Shown here: positions 1 to 10,027 of the stretch, piece after piece
Layout: each line of letters begins with the position of its first letter
How positions within the stretch are numbered: position 1 is the first letter of the stretch
Assembly (NCBI GenBank): GCA_018398765.1
Contig: JAHBMJ010000167.1
Coordinates: 20,001 to 55,276, forward strand
DNA from: Chromera velia
Taxonomy: Eukaryota; Sar; Chromeraceae
Direction: 5' to 3'
Length of the DNA stretch: 35,276 nt
Made by a program: the position numbers and the translations under genes
The notes under the pieces: generated by a model
Databases searched by the model: none
What the model was told of the DNA's origin: nothing
Seen by the model: only the letters and a program-made list of their open reading frames with translations

Positions 1-220
1 GCAACAGTCATGAGCAAGAAACACATTTTGGACACATCGACGCAGAGGTGACGAACGCCTGGACGAATCCGACTTACCCGCTTCCACGACCAATGCCATG
101 TGTGGCGAAATTGCCATCCAACGCGCGTCCAACCCTTAGCTGAAAGCTTGGAATAAAAAGCGTGACAGCGCTTTTCAAAGTCACAGACGCAGGCATTTAG
201 CTATTCAGCAGACTATTATC

Positions 221-625
221 ATGGAGACGGTAAGTGAAGCGGATTGAGACGGGGGCGTTTGAGGACGGCGAAAAAAACGCTTCGAACAGTCGGAGTGCCG
301 CTTGACCGGCTTGAGCGGAAGATGGTCAGAAGACGAGACTCTAGCTGGTAGATGCAGTCTGCAGATCACCAGTGACCCGTCTGGCCGGACCCTCAGTCTG
401 ACTGCATGGGCGCTCGAGCATTGTGCGCACTGCTGTGCAGCTATGATACCACCGTACCCCCCGCCGGTAGAGCAGCAACATTTCAAACTTCCTTCCATAC
501 TATTTCATACACAACTCTTCGCGTGGAGAAAGAAAAAAAAGAATAGAGAACACTTGGTTGCCAATCGTTGCTCTGACAGATGCTTTATGATCTCGAACAT
601 CTCTGACCTTGTAATCATATATTAA
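221..625 (+). CDS. Possible two-exon small gene, unrecognised product
   Basis: Tentative model. Exon 1 is only 221-229 (ATG GAG ACG) followed directly by a perfect GTAAGT donor. Exon 2 would begin at 365 after a TCTGCAG acceptor, in phase 0, and run to a stop at 625. The product would be 89 residues, starting METITSDPSGRTLSL, with a Cys/His cluster (HCAHCCA) and a Pro run (PPYPPPVEQQ). The first 45 or so residues look protein-like. The Lys-rich tail after that does not, so the true exon may end near 500. The acceptor lacks a long pyrimidine tract. No family recognised; it could be chance. Confidence 0.27.
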
Positions 626-1999
626 TATGTGCAGAGCCGCTCATGTCACGAGCCGCATGAGCCGCTCGCACCGCTCACGCGCGCAGCGCCCCAATTATTA
701 ATAAGTTCCGCCCTCCTCGGGGCCATAAATGATCCAAAAAGAGTGAAAATAAGTGAAGACTTACTAGGCAGAACACGAAAGAGAAAAGAGGGAGATGTAT
801 GAAAAACCGTGTGCTGAGACTCGAAGAGACTTCTCTTAGTTCTCTAAACTTCTCTTCACTGATGTTTACAGTGGACGGTGTCCTTGTGTCTGCATTTTAA
901 GCAGTAGTAAGAACAATGTCTGTAAAACCCACGGCGTTTGTGGGCTTTAGGCACTCCACGGCGTGCCGCAGAGCGGCGGAGGAAAGTTTCCTTATGTCCG
1001 CGCCACGCCGTGGAGCGACTTTTCAAGCTACTTTGTGGAGCCCCGCGACAAACCATCACAGACTTACTTGTCAAAACATAGTGAAAACATGTATACCAAA
1101 GAGCCCCCCCAAAAATTTTGGCGCCTACGGCGTAAATTGCTCGTTTTATGAGTACATATTGTTAGGGTAGGTAGGGGAGGAGGGGGGGGGGGCGGGCGGA
1201 GAGGGATGCACCACTGCAGAGGGGCTTGAAAGAGTCCATGGCGCAGCTGCAGACCAAATTGAAGAGCCGCGCGGCTGCGTAAAATGGCGGTTTTACAGGT
1301 ATTGGGTAAGAAGAATAGTGTGGGGGTTGGTGAAAAAAGATCAAAAATAATGGGGCCATACCAAGTAAAAACAGCAGGAGCAGTAAAAGCAGGATTGCAG
1401 ACAGCAGCGCTTAAAGCAGCGTCAGCATGCATTAGGAGAGCGAGAGAAACACAAGCGATAGGGAACAGTAGTGACAGGGAAGACCAGGGAAGACAGGGGT
1501 TATATCACTAGCTACAGCAGGAGACGTGACGGTCACCGCTGTACAGCACTTCTGAGGAGGAGGGCAACTGGGTATGAGAGACTAGATGAGACATCAGTTA
1601 ATTAACTAAATTAGTTAATTCAAAAGTGAAAAGAATGACATGCATACAATGTAACAATAAAAACCATTATCCCATATTATCTCTAAAAAATGAAGACTTA
1701 GACTAAGGGGGGTCATTGAAAGTAGTACAACGAACAGCCTAATCGAGGCAAATCGAGGCCACCAGACCAAACCCTAGACCCAACCATATATGTATGCAAA
1801 GATCCCGAGGCTTCAGCCGAGCAGGCTGAGCAACTCTTGCCAGATAAAAACATAGAGGAGGTAGGGGGAGGTTAAAAAGAGTATCAAAAAATTGTTAAAA
1901 ATTAATTCATACAAAATATGTCTGAAAGACTGAAACTCAAAATTTATCAAATTTTTAATGTGATCACTTTGGGACTAACAAATTTTAAAAATAATTCTC
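626..1999. other. Intergenic stretch, no supportable gene
   Basis: I see no open frame with protein-like composition here. The first part (626-1560) is mixed in composition with G-runs near 1180-1200. The rest is AT-rich and includes a palindromic TTAATTAACTAAATTAGTTAA-type tract near 1598-1620. It is probably decayed spacer or old repeat sequence; nothing decides which. Confidence 0.5.
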
Positions 2000-2002
2000 T
2001 TA

Positions 2003-2244
2003 TCTAACCTGGTTGGATAAAGGGGGGAGCAGGGTCCACGGCAGATCGATTCACGGTCAAATGCGGCAGTGCCCATAGTACTTGCACATAGTTGTATAAG
2101 CATAACGCCACATAACGCATAGTATTACGTACGGTGGCGTATGTATGTGGTACCCATACGTACCCATAGGCCCCCACAGGTATCCAAGCGTACCCAAGGA
2201 GGGGGAAAGTTAGCAAAGTTTATCCAACTAGGTGCCAGGTCGGA
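2003..2244. repeat. MITE-like element flanked by TA
   Basis: The left end reads TCTAACCTGGTTGGATAAA. The right end, read on the minus strand, is TCCGACCTGG, a short interruption, then TAGTTGGATAAA, so the two ends form an imperfect terminal inverted repeat. Both ends are bordered by TA (2001-2002 and 2245-2246), the target preference of Tc1/mariner-type elements. It is 242 bases long with no coding capacity. The inside carries several GTACCCATACG-like short repeats. Family assignment is inference from TA plus size. Confidence 0.45.
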
Positions 2245-2246
2245 TA

Positions 2247-5145
2247 AAAAAAAAAAAATTCAGCTATTTTTCAGCCTCTTTCTCTAACCCTTTCTCTGTG
2301 TAAATAAGTCGTTGCGGTATATCAATATAATGTTTAATACATGCCCTCCGTGCCAATACGTTCTAAGCCATGCTCTACCCAAGCCCAAGCCAAGGCTATA
2401 TTGAACTTGTAGATCAATATGGTCTTGAAAAGCAAAGCGGGAGAAAGACTACTACCATTTAGCATTCATTATTCTCTCGTATTCTAGCCGGTTTCTCTTT
2501 TTGTTATTGCACTTCTTTCAAGGTGCACGTCTTCTTTTTATAAAAAAAAAAAGTATTATTTCTAAAATTTTTCTTCTTTATTCATCGTGAGATACTAATA
2601 ATATCGCATACTATCATGATCTTTGGTTTTCGTTTCTCAAATCTCTACCACTTTTTTGACATCTTTGTCTATTGGATCATCGCTCTCTTTATATGATTTT
2701 TTAGGTATTTTTGAGAAAAAGTCTTACTTGGCAGTGCATTAATATAATATTTGTTTTCCCGTCAATAAACACATTGACTGACATGCTCCTATCATCCTCC
2801 TTGTAAGCATGCACCAGGCGTACTGGGTAGTATCGGGTAGTACAGGCTATGATGCATACAGCATGTATGGCAAGACTTAGTCTAGGGAAGTCATATTAAG
2901 TTAACATGCACATCCGATAATATCATGAATTTTTTTGTCTTTCTCTAGTATCTTAATATATCTTAATTTCTTCTCAGTGTTTAATTGTTCCCTTAAAAGC
3001 TTTAGGTCTTTTATAATGGTTACCTATATTTACTGCAGAATTTGTGCACTTATGATAGTCAATCATCTCTGTACAAATTTGAATTTCCTGACAGGGCCTT
3101 GCGTAGATGTATTGTCAGTCATTCGATCCTTTTTCTGTTAATATTAAATAATATGAAATAAGGTTGAATACAAACAATATACAAACATCTTTTTCAAAGT
3201 CTGCAAAATAGTACTACAGCATACTACAGCCAGTACTACATGACAATAGTACATGTTTAAGGCTTAACTTTAAGTATCTGTAACATATTGGTTAACCATT
3301 TTGAAGAAGAGAAAAACATACGGATGTGGAGGAGTTAGACTCTGAGGCTCCAGCCATCAGCCACCGTCAGCTTTCCACAGTGACTTGTTATCACTTTTTT
3401 TATCAGGCCATGAAAAGGGGGCCCGGGTGGGATAGGTAGAGACGGGATCAGCAGAAGTCTGCCAGAAAAAATTCTTTCCTGTATCACAGCTACTAGCCTC
3501 CTTGTCACTCTCCTATCTGTTTGTGTAGTTTTTATCTGACTTTAAGAATAGAGGCACTGTAATAGGTTAATAACCTATAGTTAGTAAAAAAGGGAGAGAT
3601 CTCTCGCAATAGTATCTATGTGATATTTAAGAGTCTGTGTATCTGACTGTGTCTCTAACGGTTCTGTCAAGCACTTTATAACTATCAAGAGTCTCCTGAG
3701 CAGTGACTTTATCGGTTTGGATCGTTGACCATGCTCTCCAATTTTCTTCTTTCATTCTCTTCTGAAGTTTTCTTCTGTTTCAAACAGTTGTCGCGTGATC
3801 AGCAGTTTCAAAGTCTTTTCGATCAGTGTTGAAATCACATGATCAGCAGTTGGTTACTTCTGTATTTTTATACAGAGGAGTGTATGTTGGAGAGGCAGGA
3901 AGGAAGCAGTTTTCTTCAGTTTAATCTTTATCCATGCCAGTGCTGCTTGCATCTCTTTCTTCTTCCAAAGGACGTGAATGGCTGCAAAGACATTGTCAAG
4001 GTAGGAACTGGTAGGGACGTCTCTCTCCCTCTGGTTTTTCCTCGCTTTGCACATGCGCAGTCACTGACAGCAGTACCCTGGAAGCAGAGAAAGACCATTC
4101 TCAAGAGTCACCTGCAGCGTGCTTTCCTTTTTTCTCTGTGTCATTACAGCAAGTTTAAAGAATCACTCAAAGCATTGGGGTAGGAGCTTTTGCTTAGGCT
4201 TTTGCACTTCAGATTCAGTAAGAGGGAGATTCAGAATGCAACAGACAGTCTGTTCTATTCAGTGGAAGAAGCATCATGCAATCAGTTTCTTATTATTCAG
4301 ATATCGATTTAGTTTAGTTCAGATATTAATGGTTCAAGGTTTGGCTTGTCAATGACTTGGAGTAAGTTATGGCTCGATGTGAAATTAATCGTTGCAAAGC
4401 GTTGCGACGTGTTGCGATATTATGCAGTGTTACAAGCATGCATGCAACTAGTGTATGCAATGCTCGCACACATGCTTTTTGAGCCGTGACGCTAAGCTTT
4501 GAGGGGCACGTTTGTTTTGTAAGCGTGTTATTCAAGCTCAAGTAGCAGTTTGTGGTGTGAGCCCTTGATGAGCTTCTGGGTTTGTAAGCTGCTTCACGAA
4601 CAACTGCATACTACCAACTTAAAACTTCTGTCGGCAATGTGAAGACAGAACCTCTAGCCTCCTTAAGCCCTCCTAGAGGTTGTGCATCTCGATCTAGGAA
4701 TTTGAGGCCTACGCTTTAGATGGTCTGCCAATATGTATGTCAGCACATCTGTTGGCATCTCAGCCGGCAGCTGCCAGCAGCTCAACCAGCAGGCGTGCAT
4801 ACGCTCACAATGCTCGGCCCTTGGCTTCAGTTTGGGCCCGGCCGTGGGCGCGTCTGAGGCCGACCCTGGCAGTGCCTTTCACTAAAGAGACCTTAACACA
4901 TTCTTCTTTCTTACAAGAGCAATTTCACGTGCTCTTCTTACCCACATTTGCCCACCTCTCATTCCAGGCTCTCCTTGACTGTCCCTAACACCTGGACCTC
5001 TTCAAATTCAAATTCGTTGACTGTCATAGACTGTCAGACAAACGAATTCATTCACTTTTTTTTTAAAGAAGTACTTGAAAAAAAAGAAAAAAAGAGAAAA
5101 AAAAAATATGACATTGAATTTCATTCCTACCATGTCTCTTTACTA
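2247..5145. other. AT-rich intergenic region
   Basis: No gene can be supported over this 2.9 kb. The sequence is AT-rich with many short direct repeats, such as TACTACAGCA-type repeats near 3210-3250 and two copies of GATCAGCAGTTT/G at about 3798 and 3841. The open frames at 3839-4183 and 4737-4988 have no splice or domain support. An A-rich block lies at 5058-5108, just before the LTR element. It is probably relics of old insertions. Confidence 0.5.
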
Positions 5146-5150
5146 AAGAA

Positions 5151-5468
5151 TGAAGACAGGGGAGATTGAGGTACGTCGCTGGCCAGACGAGATTGAGGGC
5201 GACGCCGGGGTGTGGGTCTGCCGCGCCTGCCACCCTACGACATGCCTTCGCCTTCCGGGGCCGCTTGCATTGCGCGATGCGTCATACGCCTGATTTGGTT
5301 GCATTCAGATCGATTGACGGTGCATCATTCATTGAAGCTTCTAGCTTTGCAAGAACGTTCATCCTTCTCTGTACAACCAAACTGACAGACTTTCCTAAAA
5401 GAGCTCTGACGGAAGGAAGCCTTAGGTACTTGCGCTCTAGCAGCTCTAGCTACACATGGCTTAACTGC
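5151..5468 (+). repeat. 5' long terminal repeat
   Basis: This 318-base repeat aligns end to end with 7356-7673 without indels, at about 90% identity. It is the more GC-rich copy. The differences I scored are all transitions, mostly C or G here and T or A in the other copy. As the upstream LTR it would hold the element's promoter, although I see no clear TATA box. Confidence 0.82.
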
Positions 5469-5539
5469 GGAGAACAGCCCCAGGTTTTCCAAGTCTTTCT
5501 TCCAAACGTTTCTTTCCGTCTCCGCCCTACTTTCTCAAA

Positions 5540-7042
5540 ATGTTTGCGAATACCGCTCTGAAGTTCACGGCAGAAGAGCCTCCTCAGAGGCAACAGTATG
5601 CAAACTCCGAGGAGTATCTTCAAATCCTTTCTCTGTGGGTTCGGATGTATGCTTCGTACACTAGACTGCAGAAGTTGTTGGGAGCGATTTGTGTTTCTTC
5701 GTTTGGATCGGACAAGGCCCTTCACAAGAGGGCCAACAAGTTGGCGCAAGACCCCCAGCACACACTGCCTCAGCGTCAGATTGCTGAAGAACTTCCGGAG
5801 TTCCAGAAGAGATTGAAGGACTGGGGAGCCGCTTTCATTGCAACACTTCAAGGAGTCCAGGTCCAGCTGCCACCAGATCTCCAAAAGGAGACGGCGTGGA
5901 ACACGTTCTCATGTTTCCCTCAGCTAGTGGAGGGAAAAGGCTTTTCCGAAGCCGAACTCGGAGGGGCTTTTCAGGAAGTGCAAGATGATTTGAAGGATCG
6001 GGACCTTGAAGCACATGACTGGGTTGCAGGCATCACTTTCTGGCCTCTTCTCTGTGAAGAGACGAAAGCGTTGGCGCGGACAAAGCCGAAGAAGCAGGTG
6101 GGGGGGCAAGGGAAGCCGGTAGCCGTAAAGTACAGCTGGGAGTACCAGAAGGAGGTGATGGCGGAAGCATCACCTACGCTGGACCCCCGCCATACTCGTT
6201 ACGACTGGGTGCCCTCTGTCGCCTCCGGAATCCTCTGTGTCATCTCCGGTTCGACCGGGGTAGACATGGAGATTTCGACCCTTCACAAGTCTCTGTTATC
6301 TGCAGCTGGCACTTCAGATGGCAAGCTTGCAGACCTAACCCTTCAAGCCATTCTTTCGGGGGGGGTCAGTGCTCTTACTAACCCCGACTTCGAGTCAATG
6401 AGCGTGGAGACGGTACGACAGCTCCGTCAACTGTCTTCCAAGTTTGCTTCAAAGTACGACAAGCATTTTAGCCCTTCGGGTAGCCGAAATCAGAAAGAAA
6501 AGGAGAAAGGAAGCCATGAAAAGAGGGAGGGATCTGATGAAAATGGACAGAGACGGCAGAATGGACAGAGCGAGAAGTCTCACTCAGAGTCTTCGTCTAG
6601 CTCTTCGTCTGGCAATTCTTTTTCGCTGTCTGAGTCCGACGTCTCTCACATCGCAGCGCAAATATTGCAGATGCAAGAGAAGAAGCAGAGTGAGAAAGAA
6701 AAAGAGAAGGAGGGGGAGAAAGGGAATGGAAAGAAGGAGAAGGTTCGCTTCTCAGAGGAGAGAGTGAGAATGGCTAACGCTTCTTGCGGAGCTGAGCTCC
6801 AAGAGTTGGTTAGACACGGAGGTCGTCATGTCGACATCGTATTCGACTATTCTGAGCTTCCTTTTGCACTTCAGGATATCCCCATCTACGAGGTAGCATG
6901 TGCCACTGAGGGGGAGGGTTCAGAGATGACCGCCGTCTCCTCAACTTCCGAGGAGAACAAAGAAGGGGGGGGCAACTTCGACTCTTTCCAGGACTATTTA
7001 GGAGGGGAGGCAGCGTTCAAGGCCAGATTTGTCCACTGCTGA
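5540..7042 (+). CDS. Gag-like structural protein of the LTR element
   Basis: An uninterrupted 500-codon frame starts at ATG 5540, 71 bases after the 5' LTR. The first 300 residues look globular and helical, with many Trp/Leu/Phe positions, and no recognisable enzyme motif. Residues about 315-355 are Lys/Glu/Arg/Ser-rich. A Ser run follows at about 349-356, then a helical EKEKEKEGEKGNGKKEK stretch at about 388-400 that could bind nucleic acid. The tail (about 420-500) is acidic. There is no CCHC zinc knuckle and no DTG/DSG protease motif. The gag role is inferred from position as the only gene between LTRs and from layout (globular part, then basic region). It could instead be a captured host gene. 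Confidence 0.65.
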   Translation: MFANTALKFTAEEPPQRQQYANSEEYLQILSLWVRMYASYTRLQKLLGAICVSSFGSDKALHKRANKLAQDPQHTLPQRQIAEELPEFQKRLKDWGAAFIATLQGVQVQLPPDLQKETAWNTFSCFPQLVEGKGFSEAELGGAFQEVQDDLKDRDLEAHDWVAGITFWPLLCEETKALARTKPKKQVGGQGKPVAVKYSWEYQKEVMAEASPTLDPRHTRYDWVPSVASGILCVISGSTGVDMEISTLHKSLLSAAGTSDGKLADLTLQAILSGGVSALTNPDFESMSVETVRQLRQLSSKFASKYDKHFSPSGSRNQKEKEKGSHEKREGSDENGQRRQNGQSEKSHSESSSSSSSGNSFSLSESDVSHIAAQILQMQEKKQSEKEKEKEGEKGNGKKEKVRFSEERVRMANASCGAELQELVRHGGRHVDIVFDYSELPFALQDIPIYEVACATEGEGSEMTAVSSTSEENKEGGGNFDSFQDYLGGEAAFKARFVHC

Positions 7043-7240
7043 TTTCATCACAAATTTCTTTTCTCCAATTCATCTCTGCCTGCACATGTGGTTGATAGCT
7101 TGTTATGCATGTAGTTTCTCTATCGTCAGGATCTGATAAGCGACGATCCTTTGGACTTGGGAGAAGAGCATGAATTGTATTTTCGGCACGCATTGCTAAT
7201 AGTATGACAAACGATCAGTGGGAGAAGAGAAGAAAGATTT

Positions 7241-7275
7241 TGGGCTCAGTAGTTAGAGCATGCGGCTGACCTTTA
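7241..7275 (+). other. tRNA-like fragment (D-arm and A-box-like)
   Basis: The stretch TGGGCTCAGTAGTTAGAGC followed by ATGCGGCTGACC looks like the D arm and the start of the anticodon arm of a tRNA, including an A-box-like TGGCNNAGT pattern. No T arm or matching acceptor stem follows, so it is not a complete tRNA gene. It lies between the gag-like gene and the polypurine tract. It may be a captured tRNA or SINE fragment, or chance. Confidence 0.35.
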
Positions 7276-7336
7276 TTTTCTTCACTTTATATTCTTCTTG
7301 TCTCGCTCCCTCCGTTCTTGTGTGTCACATTGGAAT

Positions 7337-7355
7337 CGAGGGGGGGAGTGAAGAA
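7337..7355 (+). other. Polypurine tract of the LTR element
   Basis: A run of purines broken by a single T (CGAGGGGGGGAGTGAAGAA) ends exactly where the 3' LTR begins. This is the expected place and composition for the RNase H-resistant primer of plus-strand DNA synthesis. Confidence 0.7.
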
Positions 7356-7673
7356 TGAAGACAGGGGAGATTGAGGTACGTCGCCGGCCAGACGAGATTG
7401 AGGGTGGCGCTGGGGTGCGGGTCTGCCGCGCTTGCCGCCCTATAATATGCTTTCGCCTTCTGGGGCTGCTTGCATTGCGTGATACGTCATGCGCCTAATT
7501 TGGTTGTATTCAGATCGATTGACGGTGCATCATTTATTGAAGCTTCTAGCTTTGCAAAAATGTTTGTCCTTCTCTGTATGACCGAACTGACAGACTTTCC
7601 TAAAAGAGCTCTGACGGAAGGAAGCCTTGGATATTTACACTCTAGTAGCTCTAGCTACACATGGCTTAACTGC
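7356..7673 (+). repeat. 3' long terminal repeat
   Basis: Downstream partner of 5151-5468, the same length and orientation. By hand alignment it differs at about 32 positions, every one a transition, and it is the AT-enriched copy in roughly three quarters of them. The base after it is A, giving TGCA at the junction. Confidence 0.82.
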
Positions 7674-7792
7674 ATGTACCACGATCATGGACGCACCTCT
7701 CAGTGCTTTCACCATGCTCTCACCCTGTCTCACCCCTGGGGGCCACGGCATGTCCCGTAGGGACATTACAATGCATGATGTGGGCGTCTCCG

Positions 7793-7945
7793 CGCGCCGC
7801 ATGCATGCATGAATCCGCGAGCGCCCCGCGCGGCCGGGTTCTGAACTCCTTCTTTATAGTACGTGTCTCTCTGGTCCTGTGTCGGGCCAGTATGCATCTT
7901 GCCTGCATGACTTGCATGCATGCGCATGCATCATGCATTGTATGC
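7793..7945. promoter_or_regulatory. Cluster of TGCATGCA motifs upstream of the LRR gene
   Basis: GCATGC or TGCATGCA cores are packed at 7799-7811 and 7905-7940, including overlapping GCATGCATGCATG and TTGCATGCATGCGCATGCATC. They lie 250-400 bases ahead of the LRR start codon. GCATGC-type words are known recognition sites of some ApiAP2 factors in apicomplexans; whether such a factor acts here is inference. It may simply be a short tandem repeat. Confidence 0.3.
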
Positions 7946-8139
7946 GTTTTTATAATGTTTTTATACGTGCGTATTTATGTAGGAATGTTTCGTTTGTTCA
8001 GATGAGGAGCTTTTGCTGATGTTCGTGCTCAGAATGCGCGGAAAAAGAGCCCGAAGTCTCTTCCGAGTGAAGGGAAAGTCAGTGTACAATCCGGTTGGGG
8101 TTGAACGCAAGGTTCCTGTTATTCCTTTGCGCCGTCTCC

Positions 8140-8149
8140 TATATATAAA
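8140..8149 (+). promoter_or_regulatory. TATA-box-like element of the LRR gene
   Basis: TATATATAAA lies 38-47 bases before ATG 8187. If it is used as a TATA box, the 5' leader would be very short and the start at 8187 would be favoured over the upstream in-frame ATG at 8019. Confidence 0.4.
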
Positions 8150-8186
8150 TCGACCCAAGTCCAATACAAGAAAGGAAGAACGAGAA

Positions 8187-9394
8187 ATGGGAGGAGGGGC
8201 GTCTTCCCCACAGAGGAAAGTCGTCTTCCTTGCAAAGAAGATCGCATATGACACGTTCATCCGTGAGCAACCGTTCATGCTCGGTCAGGGTGAGAAAGCT
8301 GAGTGGAGCTACCACTTTGCAGAACCCAAACTGACTCTGGACCTGGACGGATCTGCCCACACGAGGGAACAGTCGCTGTCATCAGTTTTCCCCATCATCG
8401 TCGTACCTGATTCTCTTCGTGAAGTTCCTTCTGCCCTTCTCCGCCTTGTCCTCAGAGCAAATGAAATTACCTTCCTTCCACCCGAAATGGGCTCTTTTGC
8501 ATGTCTGAGTCAATTGGAGGTGTTGGACGTTTCACATAACAGACTCGAAGTCGTGCCTTCCCAGCTGAGTGGACTCAGAGAACTCAGAGCTCTCTTCTTG
8601 AATCACAACTATCTCACTCGCATCCCGGCAGATCTGTTTGTCCACTGCACAAAGTTGGGCTGGTTGAATGCTTCAACGAACCGCATCCAATCCCTCCCTG
8701 AAGCCCTCTTCTCCCACGGAGGGTTGGAAGTGCTCAACATGTCCAGCAACAAAATCAAAACTCTCGAGAGATTCTGTACACCCAAACTGAGAATCCTCAA
8801 TCTGTCGACGAACAAGATAGGCAGTCAGGTCTCATGCAAGGACTGCGTCTGTCTGACTGACATCAACTTGGCAAGGAACCCTTGCCGGTTCACTGTGAGG
8901 GTCGATCGGCACACTCCGGTACAGCTGATCAACCAAGCGTCTAACGCTGTCTTTGGCCTTCCTCCGAAGTTCAGCACTCTCTCGGCTCTCCGTCAGCTCA
9001 TTTTGGCCAGTAACGAGCTGCGAAACGTGCCGTCTGTTCTGTTTTCGATGGAGAATCTGGAACTGTTGAACCTCTCGCACAACAAGATAAAAGAAATCCC
9101 AAAGGACATCGCGAAGATCCACAACCTCCACAGTCTTTACTTGAAACAGAACGAAGTCGAGACGCTCCCAAGTCAGCACATCCATAAACTGATTTTCTGT
9201 CCTGAAGATTAAAGCCGTTGACTGGCAGGAAGTTGATTTGACTTCTCGCCATCTCCATCTCTCCAACGACCATTCTCTTCCAAGGCACAGAACGTTTCTG
9301 TACACTCTTTTCCTGCAGTCCAACAGGATTTCTCGCAGTCTCCACGTTTTTCGTCCGTCCAGGCGTGCGTGCATGTGCATGTGCTTGTGTGTCT

Positions 9395-9436
<42 letters not shown>

Positions 9437-9856
9437 GAGTCAGACTTCTTCTGTCCAAAATTGTTCGTCGATTTGTTTGTACTTGCAGTTGAACTCGTCC
9501 ACCTGCCAATGCTCAAACGTCTCACGTTGGAAGGTCTGTCTGTTGCCTTCCTGTCGCTCCACCAAAACATTCTAGGTGCTATACTTCCATGCAGTCCCTG
9601 TGTTTCCGTCTCTTTCTTTCTTTCTTTCTTTCTTTCTTTTCTTTCTTTTCTTTCTTTTCTTTCTTTTCTTTCTTTTCTTTCTTTTCTTTCCTTTCTTTCT
9701 TTTCTTTCTTTTCTTTCCTTTCTTTCCTTTCTTTCCTTTCTTTCCTTTCTTTCCTTTCTTTCTTTTCTTTCTTTTCTTTCTTTTCTTTCTTTTCTTTCTT
9801 TTCTTTCTTTTCTTTCTTTTCTTTCTTTTCTTTCTTTCTTTCTCTCTTTCTCTCTT

Positions 9857-9908
<52 letters not shown>

Positions 9909-9919
9909 TCCTTTCTTTC

Positions 9920-9950
<31 letters not shown>

Positions 9951-9984
9951 TTTCTTTCTTTCTTTCTTTCTTTCTTTCTTTTTC

Positions 9985-10027
<43 letters not shown>

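Larger units (their letters stand above)
5151..7673 (+). mobile_element. LTR retrotransposon with a gag-like gene only (TR-GAG-like)
   Basis: Two direct repeats of 318 bases (5151-5468 and 7356-7673) bound a 1.9 kb interior. The repeats start with TG. The second ends TGC and is followed by A, close to the usual TG...CA ends. A polypurine tract (CGAGGGGGGGAGTGAAGAA, 7337-7355) abuts the downstream repeat, as expected for the plus-strand primer of an LTR element. The interior has one long open frame (5540-7042) and no pol domain in any frame, so the element is non-autonomous and would need enzymes in trans. I found no convincing tRNA primer-binding site beginning TGG after 5468 and no clear target-site duplication. 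That fits age or recombination. Confidence 0.8.

Noticed and set aside
1590..1625. TTAATTAACTAAATTAGTTAATT palindrome as a terminator or recombination site
   Set aside because: Short, AT-only and isolated. Such palindromes are expected by chance in this AT-rich stretch.
5469..5490. tRNA primer-binding site after the 5' LTR
   Set aside because: The sequence GGAGAACAGCCCC does not begin TGG and matches no tRNA 3' end I can name, so I do not annotate it.
7241..7330. A full tRNA gene
   Set aside because: Only the D-arm portion fits. There is no T arm GTTCRANNC and no pairing acceptor stem.
8832..9509. 225-codon minus-strand open frame
   Set aside because: It lies antisense to LRR exons 1-3 and reads Ser/Leu dipeptides through the GA microsatellite; it is the shadow of the LRR gene.
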